Source: Actinidia chinensis
Lineage: Eukaryota > Streptophyta > Magnoliopsida > Ericales > Actinidiaceae
Direction of reading: 5' to 3'
DNA: 52,500 nucleotides
Assembly: GCA_009663005.1 (NCBI GenBank)
Contig: VIGQ01002013.1
Span: forward strand, 5,001 to 57,500
Part shown: piece after piece, positions 35,866-47,654 of the stretch
Layout of the letters: each line of letters begins with the position of its first letter
How positions within the stretch are numbered: position 1 is the stretch's first letter
Program-made: the position numbers and the translations under genes
The notes under the pieces: model-generated
Told to the model about the DNA's origin: nothing
The model's input: only the letters and a program-made list of their open reading frames with translations
Database searches by the model: none

Positions 35866-36344
35866 TTAATAGTTATTAATTACATGTATTCAATTGTGTT
35901 GGTAATTTATCCTATTATATATTTTGCAGTATTTATAGTTTGTACCATTTCTATTTGCATATGCTGAAAATTGAAAAATGAGCATTGAAAGTATATATAA
36001 AAATGACAGTGGTCTAATGGAAATATGTACGAATTTTTTTCTCTAGTTTGGTGTGAAACTTTGGCACGTGGATCTTTAAGTGCCATGGATAATATTAAAT
36101 TTGATTTGTAGCTCGAATTTGAATCAAACAAGTCATAGATATAATAGTTGCATATGAATTTTTTCTAACTATTACAAATAATTATTACTTCAAAAGTTTT
36201 AAAAAGAATTATTTTTAGGAAGTACTTGAGTGTACCCATGATCTATTTTTTAAAAATTTTCTAATCAACTTCCTTGTGTCGTGTTTATACATATACACGC
36301 GCTTCGTAAGTCAATGTGTTGATCTTGCCAACCTGTTGAATTGT
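35866..36344. other. AT-rich spacer, unit IV
   Basis: Equivalent to 573-1085 and 14578-15000. No gene seen. Confidence 0.5.
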
Positions 36345-36590
36345 GTGCATATTTAGGTCCCCAGCCAATCGCTGTGTCCCTGAAGTAGCTAGACATTCAC
36401 ACTTGGATGTAAACGCAGATGTGCGACGCAAGAAGCAGTCAGGAAATCGAACGCCGATACCTTCTCGTTTAGCTCAGTGTACCTGAAGATCCACCATTTG
36501 CCCAACTACGCCATATTGCCTGGGTCTTTGGTGAGTTCAAACAAGGACTACCTCCTGCAAAGGTGGCTCCCTTACCACTTGGGCCTTCTT
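36345..36590 (-). mobile_element. tRNA-derived SINE-like element, unit IV
   Basis: On the minus strand an exact A box, TGGCGTAGTTGG (36502-36513), and a B-box-like GGCGTTCGATTTCC (36442-36454). Upstream, a second tRNA-like half: 'ccaagtggtaagggagcc' (about 36566-36583) with 'cttgtttgaactc' near 36535. It occupies the same unit position as 15001-15265. Confidence 0.6.
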
Positions 36591-36861
36591 TATATGACTG
36601 GTTGTTTTAGATTACCAAAAACAGATCCTGTTGATTTTTGAATCAGACATCCATATAATTAGAATCAAATTTAAATTTGAATAATGTAAATTTAAATGAT
36701 TTTGATTGAAATATAAAAATAACATAATAGTTTTATCAGTAGACCATTTGCCTTTTTGAAAGACAATAGCAAGATGAATCTTATTACAAAGAAAAATATT
36801 TATTATGTATTGCATAGGCGGAACTGGGTTCATGCAGGGAGTAACTCCTACAAGGTTGCAG
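36591..36861. other. AT-rich spacer, unit IV
   Basis: Matches 15266-15524. No gene seen. Confidence 0.45.
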
Positions 36862-36934
36862 GGAGCCCAAAACGATTATCGTTTTGAAAAAAAAATTGCG
36901 GATAAACAAGATAAAAAAGTCGTTTTTTGGGCTC
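36862..36934. repeat. Small hairpin, unit IV copy
   Basis: GGAGCCCAAAACGATTATCG against 'gtcgttttttgggctc'; counterpart of 15525-15589. Confidence 0.55.
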
Positions 36935-36967
36935 AACGAACTCAAAAGATGCCGTGGAGTAAAGTAA

Positions 36968-37010
36968 CCCCCCCCCCCCCCCCCCCCCCCCCCACCCCCC
37001 CCCCCACCCC
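36968..37010. repeat. Poly-C tract
   Basis: More than 35 C residues broken only by two A's. The matching point in unit II (about 15615-15625) has only 'gaaccctgc', so the tract is specific to this unit or a base-calling artefact. It creates the glycine- and proline-run frames here. Confidence 0.8.
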
Positions 37011-37994
37011 TGACACGAACTTGCCTCCGCAATCATCTGAACCTCCTTGCAAATTTTACCACCATTTTTCCTCTCTTTCAACCACCACATTTTTTGAATG
37101 GCTTGGACAATGTGTGAGATTGAACTAGGGTTTCTTAAGTATGCCTCATTATTTAATAATTTAATTCTTTATAAAACACGCGGGATGTGGACAAAAATTT
37201 AGTTAGGGCAATACATTCTATTTCTAGCATTTTGAGGGTTTGATAAATTGGAAAATCACTTAGTAATTATTCGACTAAATATTGAATGAAAAATTTATAA
37301 AACAGTGCACTAAGCGTGATTAGGCACACTAAGATATTAATTATAGTTTGTATCTATTTTATGTATTTTGACAGCTAATTATAAAAATATCTGGTGAGTG
37401 AGGATATTCTTAGATCTAAACATTAATGCTTGTAGGACTTTCACTCTTCAAAAAAAATTAACTAAATTACTCACAAAATTAAAATGGTCCGATAAAGGAC
37501 ATGAAGTATAAGCACGAAAAAAAAGAGTATTAGCAGTTACTGACGGTACTGCATTGACGATGACACCATCATCTAATCGCAGATAACGACATCAGCAATA
37601 TAGTAAATGATACAGGCCGACAACATGTGTTCCTATGCAAATTTGCGGAATTTAATGAAAATGATAAAAAAATTTATCCTCTATAGGTCTAAGTTAAAGA
37701 AATAATTCATGACAAAAAATAAAACTTAATGTGAAATTGGTATATAACACTATATTTTAAATATTCAAAATGGTGATGTTGTCCGTGCCCCCCACTTTGA
37801 CATATTGCGGGTTTAATGAAATTAATCAGGAATTGTTCAGTTGTAGGTCTTCATTAAATTGATCATTTATAACAAAATTAAAATTAATCGAATATATTAA
37901 TAACCATATTTTCAATTTTAAAATAAAAATATATATAATTTTGAGAATTAACTTAAAGGTTAAATGTAATATGATTATTCAGTTAACTCTTTTT
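37011..37994. other. AT-rich spacer, unit IV
   Basis: Matches 15625-16564, including 'gacagctaattataaaaata' and 'gaggatattcttagatct' near 37390-37420. No gene supported. Confidence 0.5.
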
Positions 37995-39270
37995 TGAAAG
38001 AGTACTCTACACAACATTGAGTGGGAGTAATGTGACATAACTACCATCACCCCACATACTCTAAAATATTATAAAAAATTGAAATATCTTTCTTTTTGTT
38101 CGTGGTGAAATATGAATTTGAGAACATATTAAAAAAAATTAGAAATTTTATTAATTCATTGGTGACTGTCGTTCATGACCTTCTAAATTTTTTACATTCA
38201 TTAAATTAATTTACGACCAAACACAAACAATTGAGATAAAGTGGAGGAAACTAAATTCTTTCATTTTGTTTTTAATGTTTTAGAAAAGTAGAATATAATA
38301 AATATATTTGGGGAAAAAATCATTTATCAAATTTGGTGATGCATTAAAATAAGTCACGCACAAAAAAAAATATTTCCAGGTATGAACATACACGTAGGTC
38401 AAGTTTGAGCGGTCAAATAGACAACTTATAGTACAAGACATGAGATGTTCCAAATTCGAGCTACCGGGTGTTGTAGTTCCTTTCTCCCTCATCCCTCTTA
38501 CACCACAAAAATAAAACCACAATTTTAATTAACTCCAATTTTGATTGTTTGGGATTATGGAAGTTGGCATTCTTACAGATTTGAAGACATCTCGGCCCAT
38601 TCAGGGATTAAAATCTATATTGGGCCAAATTGTAGACCTTAGGCCAAACAACGACCCTTGGCTCTGGTTGTGTGGGCTTAGTCAGGGTTGGTATGTTTGA
38701 TCTGAAAAATAAAGATTGGTTGATATGTTCCAACTCAAGAGCAAAGGAACAAAACGTGTTGAACGAACAACCCCCCATTATATTACGAATATAAATCTTC
38801 CATTTTAATTTCGAAACTAAAAATTCCAACAAACTTTACCATCTGATTAGCACTGTTTCAGTCTTCTTTGTAGGATGTCTTTCTTCCTACATGAAAGGCA
38901 GGATTCAGTAAAGATTGATTATCATCATTAACTAAACGGAATAATTGCAATGTAACCGTTATAATTGTGCCAAATCCATTGTGCTACATTATCAACGTGC
39001 AGACGATAAGAATCAACATCTAAGTTTAAAACCTTAATGAGGCGATTGTCGCCCAGTACTCCAAGGTAATCGTGGGTCCCACTCCATGTAAGTAAATTTG
39101 TGTTACGATTATGTAATCGTTTTGGGCACCGCAGCATGTGTGAAGATTTCCTAACTACGAACTCCGGAGAGTTGGATCCCTTTCTCACACATAATACCGT
39201 CACATACCATCACCAACCATTGTTATCAATATTATTAACAAACTTGAAGATCTACTTCTTTTTGTTTGTG
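37995..39270. repeat. Unit IV direct repeats and the spacer between them
   Basis: The repeat copies lie at about 37995-38105 and 39180-39270. Between them are the 'gaagacatctcggcccatt' stretch (38583-38602) and, near 38660, the intact flank corresponding to the transposon insertion site in unit II. No gene confirmed: the short minus frames at 38280-38522, 38608-38832 and 38928-39203 lack counterparts. Confidence 0.5.
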
Positions 39271-40191
39271 CGGGTATGTGTTGCTATGAGGAAAAAAAAA
39301 AAATTACTTGGTTTGATATGTACCACTCATAGAGCCAAGGAACAAAAAGTTTGAACAAACAAACCTTATAGCAACGAAAGATTCCAATCATTAATATCAA
39401 TAGCAAAAAACCAAAAAATTCTCAAATTCTTTAATCTTGGCAAAGGCTTACAATTCTTAGGGTGTGAAAATAAGCTAAACTGTTGAAACTGGACTTCGGT
39501 TTGGCTCACTAAGAGCGTCACTTCATTAGGTAAATAACCACCTCATACACATTTTGAAAGCCGTTAATGTCTGACCTCAACTCAAACCTCCCGCTTGACA
39601 TGCTTATGTTGTACAAAAAGAAGAAAAAAAAATTACTTGAATTCGCTCTGATTGACTGAATTAAAACTATTTTAAATGTTCCTTGTTGGTTTTTTCATTT
39701 TTCTAGAGGTGCAAAACCCCAGTGTTTCAACTTTCCCTCCCGTGGTTTCAATTTTTAAAGTGACAAACTTCTGTCTAATTAATGAATTAATTCTTTGATG
39801 AATATTGAATAGGTAATGTTATACCGACATAGCCCGTGAGTTGAACATGATTAATTGAGCATGTTGTAGTGAATTTTGGTGAAGTATGTTCTTTTATTTT
39901 TTTTTATTCTTAACAAAACTTAAAAAAATAATTTAAGATAACACGATACAAGAACCCATACAGGAAAAAGTTCAAAATTAACTTAGAAGTTAAGCAACAA
40001 ACTGAAAATATAGGCACACATAAATGTAGTTATTTTCAAGCACTTCATTCGAGCAACTGTTTTTGAAGTTTTTGGAAGAAAGAATGAATTAAATTTGATC
40101 ATCTAGATCATCAATGAGAACATAGCAGTAGACGTAGGAAGTTGGTACCCCTGAAACAAAATATTCATCAACACCATAATTCCATCACCTG
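39271..40191 (-). other. 3' flank of DUF247 copy IV
   Basis: Equivalent to 19171-19984 and 27500-29056. It includes 'gacatgcttatgttgtaca' and the UTR-like 'tttttgaagtttttggaag' (40058-40077). A short stretch at 39700-39790 ('caaaaccccagtgtttcaac') is private to this unit. Confidence 0.5.
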
Positions 40192-41673
40192 CTATAAGTT
40201 GCGAACGAAATTTGTACTGACAATGCCAAAAAACATAAAGGTCGACACGAAAGCTATGAACGTCAATGGAGTACCAAGTACTTTGCGTCTCAGCATGCGC
40301 CACACTTTCGGCCAATAGCTGCTTACTGTACTTGATAGCTTGTTGCACGTTTCAGCAAAAAGAACTTCTCTATAACATTCTTTCCTTTGCAGAGCTTGTT
40401 GAAGAGGTCTGAAGGCGGGTCCTGGTCAGCTCCCAAATAGTTCTGAATTACACCGCCTTTGAAGCACTGCACATCGACAATCCTCTTTTGCGGAGTTCAC
40501 AAGCATGTCCATAAGGAACGCATAGGATGTGACGTACACGAAACTCCGGGGCAACAGGCTCAAAGTCAATGAGGTTTCTCAGTAAGAGCTCGGTGTGATT
40601 CGTATAGGCTTAAGTTGAACATTTCAAATGAGCTCTTTGGAAACAAATGACCTCTGAGACAACTTTGATCGGTAAACTTACCCTTGAACAAGTCGTTTTT
40701 TGGTGCCAACAAACTTGAACCCTGCATAGTCAAGGGTCTGTGCAGAAGGCATTAATTCGCTATGGTTTCCCCTTTGGGGGGATTCAGAGGAATGGCAATG
40801 GTTTGTGGATGATATTGAAGGATATGAATACTTCTTTGGGTGTGTGCCACACCATTTTTTTTCGGAATTCATCTATTGCCAGAAAGCGAAAGTACACCGC
40901 ACCAGGCAACCAACAATTTTGTAGTGTTACTGGGTGGTGGATGTTGCCTACTATGATCATCGTCAAATCAACTAAAATATGAAATGACGTAATTAAATAG
41001 CAATGAATTGGGGGGATGAACCTGGTTTTTATCCACTGTGTGGGATACAACTTCTCCAGCACACAAAGGGAAGCTGTTCTCTATTAGTAGCAAGTCATGC
41101 TGGACAGTGATTGGCATCAAGCTGATGTCAAACACCGGATCGATATTTCTCTTCCTTGGGCATTTCATTGTTGATTTCATTGCTCTCCTCAATTAGCTCT
41201 CTTTGGGATGGGGTGAGAAGGTAGTACCTTATAGAAGTTTCAAGTATAACACAACCGTGCGAACCCACCACATCTCTTCATTGTAGGTTGTTCTACTTCC
41301 TCGGTGTATCATTTTTCTTGGCATCTTCTACCGATAGTTTTCATCTCTTTTATTGCATTCCTCAGGACAGCCAATTGCAAACCTCTGATCCAGCGTCATT
41401 CGGCAGAGGAGGGAATTTCACGTAGCTCATTTTGATGTCCTGCATTTCGTGCCTCTAGGTGTTTGTCCTTGCTGTGAAGTGGCCCGATGGAGACGAGGCG
41501 AGGGGTATAGCACTTTCCTTCAGCTTACGAGCTCCTCGGGCACCCTGTAAATACAAGCCGAAGAGAAGGATTCTTGGTCTTCTTGTGCAACCGTCACTGG
41601 ATTTTTTCTGTCCCATGGTCGCTGTAAGGGCTCCTGAAGAGCCTGCTTACAACAACAATATCTTTGGCTTCAT
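40192..41673 (-). pseudogene. DUF247/UPF0481 protein, copy IV, near full length with frameshifts
   Basis: Minus strand, 1482 bp. Start at ATGAAGCCAAAG (ends 41673), aligned with II and III; stop TAG near 40192-40194. On the minus strand: 'PRLVSIGPLHSKDK' (about 41440-41485), 'CYTEEVE'-like (about 41290-41330), the VDGC.FI region badly broken (about 41240-41275), a weak 'LLLIENS.P' then 'VLEKLY' (41045-41095), 'SDLFNKL' (about 40390-40415), and near the C-terminus the hydrophobic PWTFIAFVSTFMFFGIVST (about 40207-40263), a plausible membrane segment as in other DUF247 proteins. The frame changes many times, in homopolymers and elsewhere. Same caveat as for the other copies: real decay and read error cannot be told apart here. 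Confidence 0.83.
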
Positions 41674-41765
41674 TTTCCATTTATTGGTTTGGTTGAAATG
41701 TCTTAGGATTCCTTGGTTTGGGCAACCTATCGTCCTATAATATAGAAATAGAAGGCTCATCCATA
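41674..41765 (-). promoter_or_regulatory. Promoter region of DUF247 copy IV, altered TATA
   Basis: The block conserved ahead of II and III is present, but the TATA element reads 'ctataatatag' (about 41735-41745) and a 'gaaata' duplication follows. It may be weakened or misread. Confidence 0.45.
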
Positions 41766-42529
41766 TTCCATTCGTAACACATCCATTTATTTATGTATAA
41801 TCATTGGATGTTAAAAATAGTAGTGCTCCTATAAATGTTCCCCCAAAGACTGCTGTGCAATTAAGTTTTAGTGATGCGGTAGCCTTTTTTTTTATTTTTG
41901 TTTTACAAAACGTTTTAAAATATAATAAATTGGGTTGTATACAATAATTTTTTAATAAAATTTTATATGTTTTAAAAGCCTTCTCAGCCGAATTTATCAA
42001 ACAAGATTCATATTGAAGATGGAAATTATGACATTTAAAAAAAACTTGTAATTAGGTTCAAGCAAGGTGAGGTAGAAAAAATTAATAATTAAGTTTTCAA
42101 ATAATATGTCATTTGGTGAGGATTTTAGAATTTTTTTGCCTTGTTATTCAAAAAAAAAATAGTATGTGTGTTCGAATTTGAACTGAATTGAGAAAAAAAA
42201 ATTTGATGTTTGGAGTGAAATAAAAAAAAACTGTCATTATAGGCGTAAAAACTTGATAATGATTTTTATACTTTTTGCTATATTATATTGTTTAGGAATA
42301 AATTACATTTTCCTTCCCTAAGTTTGACAATTCTAGAGACCTTTCCTACTTCTTTTTGGAAAGTACACTTCACTCCCTCACCGTTAATATAATGACTAAC
42401 CGGTGTTGCTGAAGTCAGCAATTCCATTTGTCTTATTCCTGTTTTTTGCAAAGCAGACCTTAGTACCCTTTATCTCGTAACAAAAAACAAAAATGTCCAA
42501 GATTTCTTTTATACCATACCACCACCCTG
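41766..42529. other. AT-rich upstream spacer, unit IV
   Basis: Equivalent to parts of 21531-23290; near 42380-42400 it is uninterrupted where unit II has a MITE. No gene seen. Confidence 0.5.
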
Positions 42530-43140
42530 TACCCTTTGTTCCACGACACTCACCCAACGGAAGCTATCCATTTTCCCCCCCTTTTCTTTTCTTTTCTTTT
42601 TCTTTTTCTTATTTTATTCTTATTTATTTTTTTTCCCTTTGCTTTCTTTCTATAGTTGGACCGAAGCTTCAAATGAGAAGTATCATTTTTTTTCCTTTTC
42701 TTTTCTTTTTTCTTTTCTTTTTTTATTTATTATTTTATTTATTCCCTTTTCTTTCTCTCTGGTTGCGTCGCACATAAGTTATCCATTTTTCCATTATTTT
42801 TTCATTTCTTTTCCTTGTTTTTGATTATTTTCTTCTTACTTTTTTTTCTTTAGCACTTTTCTTTCTCCCTGACGCATCACCCAAATAGATTGCTTGGGAC
42901 GGATTTGGGTTCTACTGAGACCGAAACTGCAAAGGAAAGCTAGCATTTTCGGCCTCTTTCTTTTTTTCCTTTCCTTTTCTTATTTTATTTTTATTTGTAC
43001 CTTTTCTTCTATCTCGGTTGTGTCGTCGTACAAAAGGTTACTTGACAGATTGGGGGCCTGGCCTACTGGACCGAATGCTTCTAAGGGAAGTTATCTATTT
43101 TCCCCTTTGAAGAGTTCTTTTCTTTTCTCTTCTTTGGCAC
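42530..43140. repeat. Pyrimidine-rich minisatellite (block C), unit IV
   Basis: Repeats carrying 'ctctggttgcgtcgcac' (about 42758), 'atagattgcttgggacgg' (42885-42905) and 'ttacttgacagattggggg' (about 43040), separated by 'tttctttt' tracts. Proline/phenylalanine-rich frames across it are artefacts. Confidence 0.65.
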
Positions 43141-43387
43141 CATTTTTGCGAACTAAACTTATTTGAGTTTTTCGGATGATTTTGTCTTAAAATAAATAAA
43201 AAAATCAATCAGAGTGATTTTTCTTTTTTATTTTTGCTATTGCTTATCTTTTATCTAAAATAAAGCCAAAAAATAAAAAATATAAAACACTAAAAAAAAT
43301 CCTTATTTTTTGATAGTAGTAGCCTTAAAAAAAAGTTTAACTTTAAGTATTATCAAATGAGCCTTCTATCATTTGTTCTTTTGGCAC
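43141..43387. other. AT-rich insertion between blocks C and D
   Basis: Absent from units II and III, where block D follows the minisatellite directly. Its ends show only a weak inverted similarity ('aaacttatttgag' against 'tatcaaatgagcc'), so a small MITE is possible but unproven. Confidence 0.35.
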
Positions 43388-44060
43388 TAATTTGCACTAA
43401 CCTCCCTCGAGATTTCTACAAATACAATCTATTTTCTGTAGTTTCACACACATATTATAACCTTCTTACTTTAAAACTACTGTCAAACAAATTCTTCTTA
43501 GAGTGATTTTTTATGCAAAGAATGACAATCTGCTCGTTGATTAAGCGCTTTAAATTTTATTCATACACCAATTAAAATGACATAAAATATTTTTTTAAAC
43601 AGCATTATTGCAACTAATTATATTTTTATTTTTATTAATAACTATTTTTTTAACAACAATGATTTCAATAGTTACTTAAGTACTTTTAATGAAAAGTACT
43701 CAAAGAAATTAACACTTCCTTATCAATAATTGTTTTTAAAAAATTAATTTAAATATTTTACTTTTTAAGTACTCTCACATATAAACATATCTTTAAAAAA
43801 TAAATTTTTTTTTTAAATAAAATGAGTGATATTTAGTTATTTTAATGGTTGGGTATTGAGAGAAAAATTTTACAAAGCCTTAAATCACAAGTTGCAATCC
43901 TTACAGTATTTTTGCACAAAAAAATGACTTAAAGAGAAAAATATTGGCGGTTGGTAGTTTCCAAATTAAGAAAAATTAGTATCTTTCTAAAATTATAGGA
44001 GCAAAAAATGACTATATATAGAGGAAAAGGAAAACATCAGGGGCAGCTCAGTGAAATTTA
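43388..44060. mobile_element. MULE-like MITE with long TIRs (block D), copy 3
   Basis: Left end 'taatttgcactaacctcc', right end (complement) TAAATTTCACTGAGCTGCC; interior matches copies 1 and 2. Confidence 0.6.
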
Positions 44061-44439
44061 TCTTTTCTTTTCTTTTCTTCAATTCGTTCTTTTTCTATTT
44101 TCTTTTTCTCAGGTTGATTACGCGACCAACACACGCCCGAAATCCTCCACCCCCGCCGATCTGCGCGACGCTGGCTGGCCACCGTCGCCGGACCCTTTTT
44201 TTCCTTTCTCTCCCGACACCTCTCTGTCTCTGGCTCTCTCTTTCAGATCTCCTCACTCTCTTTTCCCCCTCTCTCTTTTTCAGATCTCTCTGGGACTATT
44301 TAAACTTATTTATAATTTTAAAATAGAAAAATATTCTTGTTGGCTAATGTTAGCTGAATGGAATGGGTTTTAAATTACCTAATTGTGGAATAAATTGTGA
44401 TAGTGATTCTCGGCCCAGAACCAATGAGGAAAATACTAG
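44061..44439. other. CT/GC-rich block E before unit V
   Basis: Shorter than the other copies: 'gcgaccaacacacgcccga', 'ctggccaccgtcg', two 'cagatctc' motifs, then 'tgaatggaatgggtttt'. The 'cccatgg..atcgaccg' part is missing. No gene supported. Confidence 0.5.
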
Positions 44440-44622
44440 AATTATGTTACGAAAAAAAAATTAAGATATTTGCAGATTTGGTATAGTCCCATTAATGTAC
44501 AAAATCTAAATTAATTTCAAACATAAGGGCCAAAATAGTCCAGAAACACTCATAAAAATTTCTTAAAGACTTTTGGTTTATGTTAGTCTATTGTTTTTTT
44601 TTAAAAAGTATACAAGAATTTA
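44440..44622. repeat. Unit V anchor (block A)
   Basis: Near-identical to 40-193 apart from one-base indels; shares 'agatatttgcagatttggta'. Confidence 0.7.
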
Positions 44623-45016
44623 GGCCTAGTTTGGGTTATTTATTTGGTTTTTTGCTTCTTTTGGTTTTTTTTGCTTTTTTTTGTTTTTAGTAATTTTTTT
44701 GCTATTTTTATCAAAAATATAACATTTTTTTTATTTTTTCTTGTGACGAGTAAGTCTAAAATATAAAAGCCCTTTTATCTAATGTTTCAAAAAGGTCACT
44801 AAAAAAGTTAGAAAAATATTTTAGATGTTTTTTTTTATGGGATAAAAATAAAAAAAATAATTTTCTCTGTCTTAGTGAGACTTTTGTCTAAATGAAATAA
44901 AAAAAAATCAACATTTTTTAAATTTCTCTCGTAAATAGAAAATTGAAAGTAAAAAATTTTAATCAATGGCAAAACAAAAAAACTAAAAACTAAAAAATAC
45001 TAACTCAAACTGGTCC
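44623..45016. mobile_element. Tourist/Harbinger-like MITE, unit V copy
   Basis: Bounded by TTA at 44620-44622 and 45017-45019; ends GGCCTAGTTTGGGTTA and, complemented, GGACCAGTTTGAGTTA. Closest relative is the unit I copy. Confidence 0.65.
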
Positions 45017-45539
45017 TTAAAGTTATTAATTACCATGATTCAATGTTGTGGTAATTTTAACCTATCTTTTTGCGGTATTTATGTTTGTTACCATTTTTAT
45101 AATGCATATGCTGAATTGAAAACCGGCACGAAGTGTATACAGAAATGATAAGGTCTTAACTAGGAAGATGTACCGAATTATTTTCTTCTGATTTGGTGCG
45201 AAAATTTGGCGTGGTGAATCTTTTAAAAAGTGCAATGATAGTAATTAAACTTTTGTTGTAGTTTGTGAAGTTGTATTTAACTAAGGGTTTAGCTCGAATT
45301 CTGAATCAACTAAGTCATTAAGTAATATTTGAAATATGATTTTTTTTCATAATTGTTACATATAGTTTTTATTCTTCAAAAGTTAATAAAAAAAATATTT
45401 TTTAGGGGCGTGACTTTAGTTTTACCCATACTCTTATTTTTATAGATTTTTCTAACTACCAACTAACCCGTATCATATCTAGCTCGTACACTTTCTGCTT
45501 CCTAAATTTTGACATGTTGATCTTGTAATGTGAATTGTG
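45017..45539. other. AT-rich spacer, unit V
   Basis: Equivalent to 573-1085. No gene seen. Confidence 0.5.
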
Positions 45540-46030
45540 TTGCATTTAGGCAATGCCCGGCCTCGATATTTGGGTTGTCCTAAATAACCTAGCCCGATCC
45601 CAATATAGTTGCCTTCGTACAAAAGTTCATACAAGTATAAAACCAAATCATTTTTTTTTCCGCAGTGCTGGCTCTGCGTTTAGGTCTCATTCCAATGAGA
45701 AAATCAACAAGCAATGTGTGTGGCAGAGTTTGAGTGCCGATTCTCTCGGTATGTGAAGAATGCCATTAACTTTAGAACACAAATGCCTTAAAAGCAACCC
45801 AATCCGACCTATAGCTCCTGTTATTCGCCAATGCCTGAGAGATTTGTTCAAGAAGTACTGACAGTGGAATCTGCGATCGAACCTCACACGGTTTGATTCT
45901 CTCAAAGCTTCACAACGAATCAACTTCGAGTTGAAGTGATTCGCGACAACGTGCACAAGGGTGCTCCGCTTCTGAGAGATGCCTTTGACGAAATTCCTGA
46001 GCCACCAGTAGCAAATTCGCCAAATCGCTC
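45540..46030. other. Unit I/V private segment, second copy
   Basis: Repeat of 1086-1560, including the pyrimidine-CAG tract (about 45651-45665) and 'gagagatttgttcaagaag'. An 89-codon minus frame (45687-45956) and a plus-frame 'DAFDEIPEP' are visible, but neither stays open in the 1086-1560 copy. Unknown. Confidence 0.35.
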
Positions 46031-47654
46031 CTTCATTTTCCTATTAGTCTAGAGAGTAGCTGGCTATTTAGCATGCTATATGTTATTGCATGTATTTCCT
46101 CAATAATACCTAGTTTGTTTGAATTTTTTAAGCTCTTTCCAGTAATAACCTAGTTATGACTCGTAGTATTGCATCAAACAAAACGGCAATGACCTATGTT
46201 ACTACTAACTACTGCAATCTGATCGAACTGCTATGTATAAATTGGAGTATTCACCACCACAACCGGAACTAGTCAAATTTAGATTTCTGGTCAGAACTTA
46301 AGTTTAAAGGGTGTAATAGGGTCAAAATTCCTATATATAATTATAAAATTTTGAATAATTAACTAGATTTTGTGCGGTCAGAAATTATATTTATGATAAA
46401 TTATATTATGGATAATAGTAATTTTTTTTTCAAGTGGAGTCAACTAACTCCACTTGCCTATAGTGGCTCCGTCATTGACACACACTCCTCTTTCGGTGGA
46501 ATTGGAGTATTTTGCTCCATCCGCAAAACTTGACACATACTCAAAGTAAATTCAGTGCATAATAAAATTACTTTAAAGGTTTAATATCAAAATATGGATC
46601 ATCTCGTAGATCTGTCGACACATAATAAAAATTTTATAGAATATCAATCACATCCAAAAAAGGTTTATTTTTCCCAATTAAGGCCATTAAGCACTTCCCT
46701 TTCCCACAACTTTACAATTTTTATTCTATCTATGATCAGAATCAATCCAACTGAATCTCATAATCAGATTGATATAGATATTCATATCAAAATTTAACAA
46801 AAAGCCTGGACATATACACGCATATCCATAGATACATTCATATATTCACAGATTCAAATCTCCCGAAAATACCCATTCATACCACACAGCCCGAGCCTTT
46901 TTATATATGAAACTCAACGAAAACCAATGAGTCATAGAGAGAGAAAACTTAAACGATGACTAGTATAGCACCCAAGCAAGAGGTGTCTGTCTTGGGTTTT
47001 AGAAGCGATCACGTGATACATAAAAAAACCACACAAAAACATTTCAATGAGATACAGAAGATTGGGGAAACTTACATCTCCACAACTAGGAACATTTTTG
47101 TTTCAATTCAAGACCCATAATCTTCAACAATATACTTTAAACCCACAACAATTATTTATTGTGACCACTAGAAAAAAGGAAAAAAAAGAAGGCGGGTCTC
47201 AAATCGGGTTAATGGATTGACATAATTCAAAATTTAAGGTGCTTTTGAAATTTTTAAAGTTTAAGGTGTCCTCTAAGACAGTGATCAAAATTTTTAGATT
47301 TTTTTGATATTTTACCTTTTTGTTTTTTAATTTACAACATCGATTCCTAACATTTATAGGGTTGTATAAATTAGAATTTAATAGCAATATATGAAATGAT
47401 CAGAATCGTTCATTCATTAATTTCTTTAAATAAATATTCACAATAAATCCAGATCAAGGCATTAAATGCATATTTTTTAAATTTAAAATAGGCAATACAT
47501 TTGGACTTTTGAAAGTAGACTCTAATTACATTAACCTGATTATCTCATTTCAATATCCAATCCACCTAATTTTATGAATATCTATTACATGGTGACTCTC
47601 TACTAAGCAAAAAAACAAATTAAAAAAAAAAAAATGGGGAAATTCTACCCAATA
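46031..47654. other. AT-rich spacer, unit V
   Basis: Copy of 1561-3180 with the usual indels and a 'aaaaaacaaattaaaaaaaa' insertion near 47610. No gene seen. Confidence 0.5.

Noticed and set aside
36784..37128. Poly-glycine and poly-proline frames
   Set aside because: Produced by the poly-C tract at 36968-37010.
40150..40192. Possible short intron (GTGATG...TTTCAG) at the end of DUF247 copy IV
   Set aside because: About 38 bp is too short for a plant intron, and the stop codon precedes it in the aligned copies.
45940..46030. Possible pentatricopeptide repeat ('DAFDEIPEP')
   Set aside because: A single short resemblance, not open in the duplicate copy at 1500-1560.
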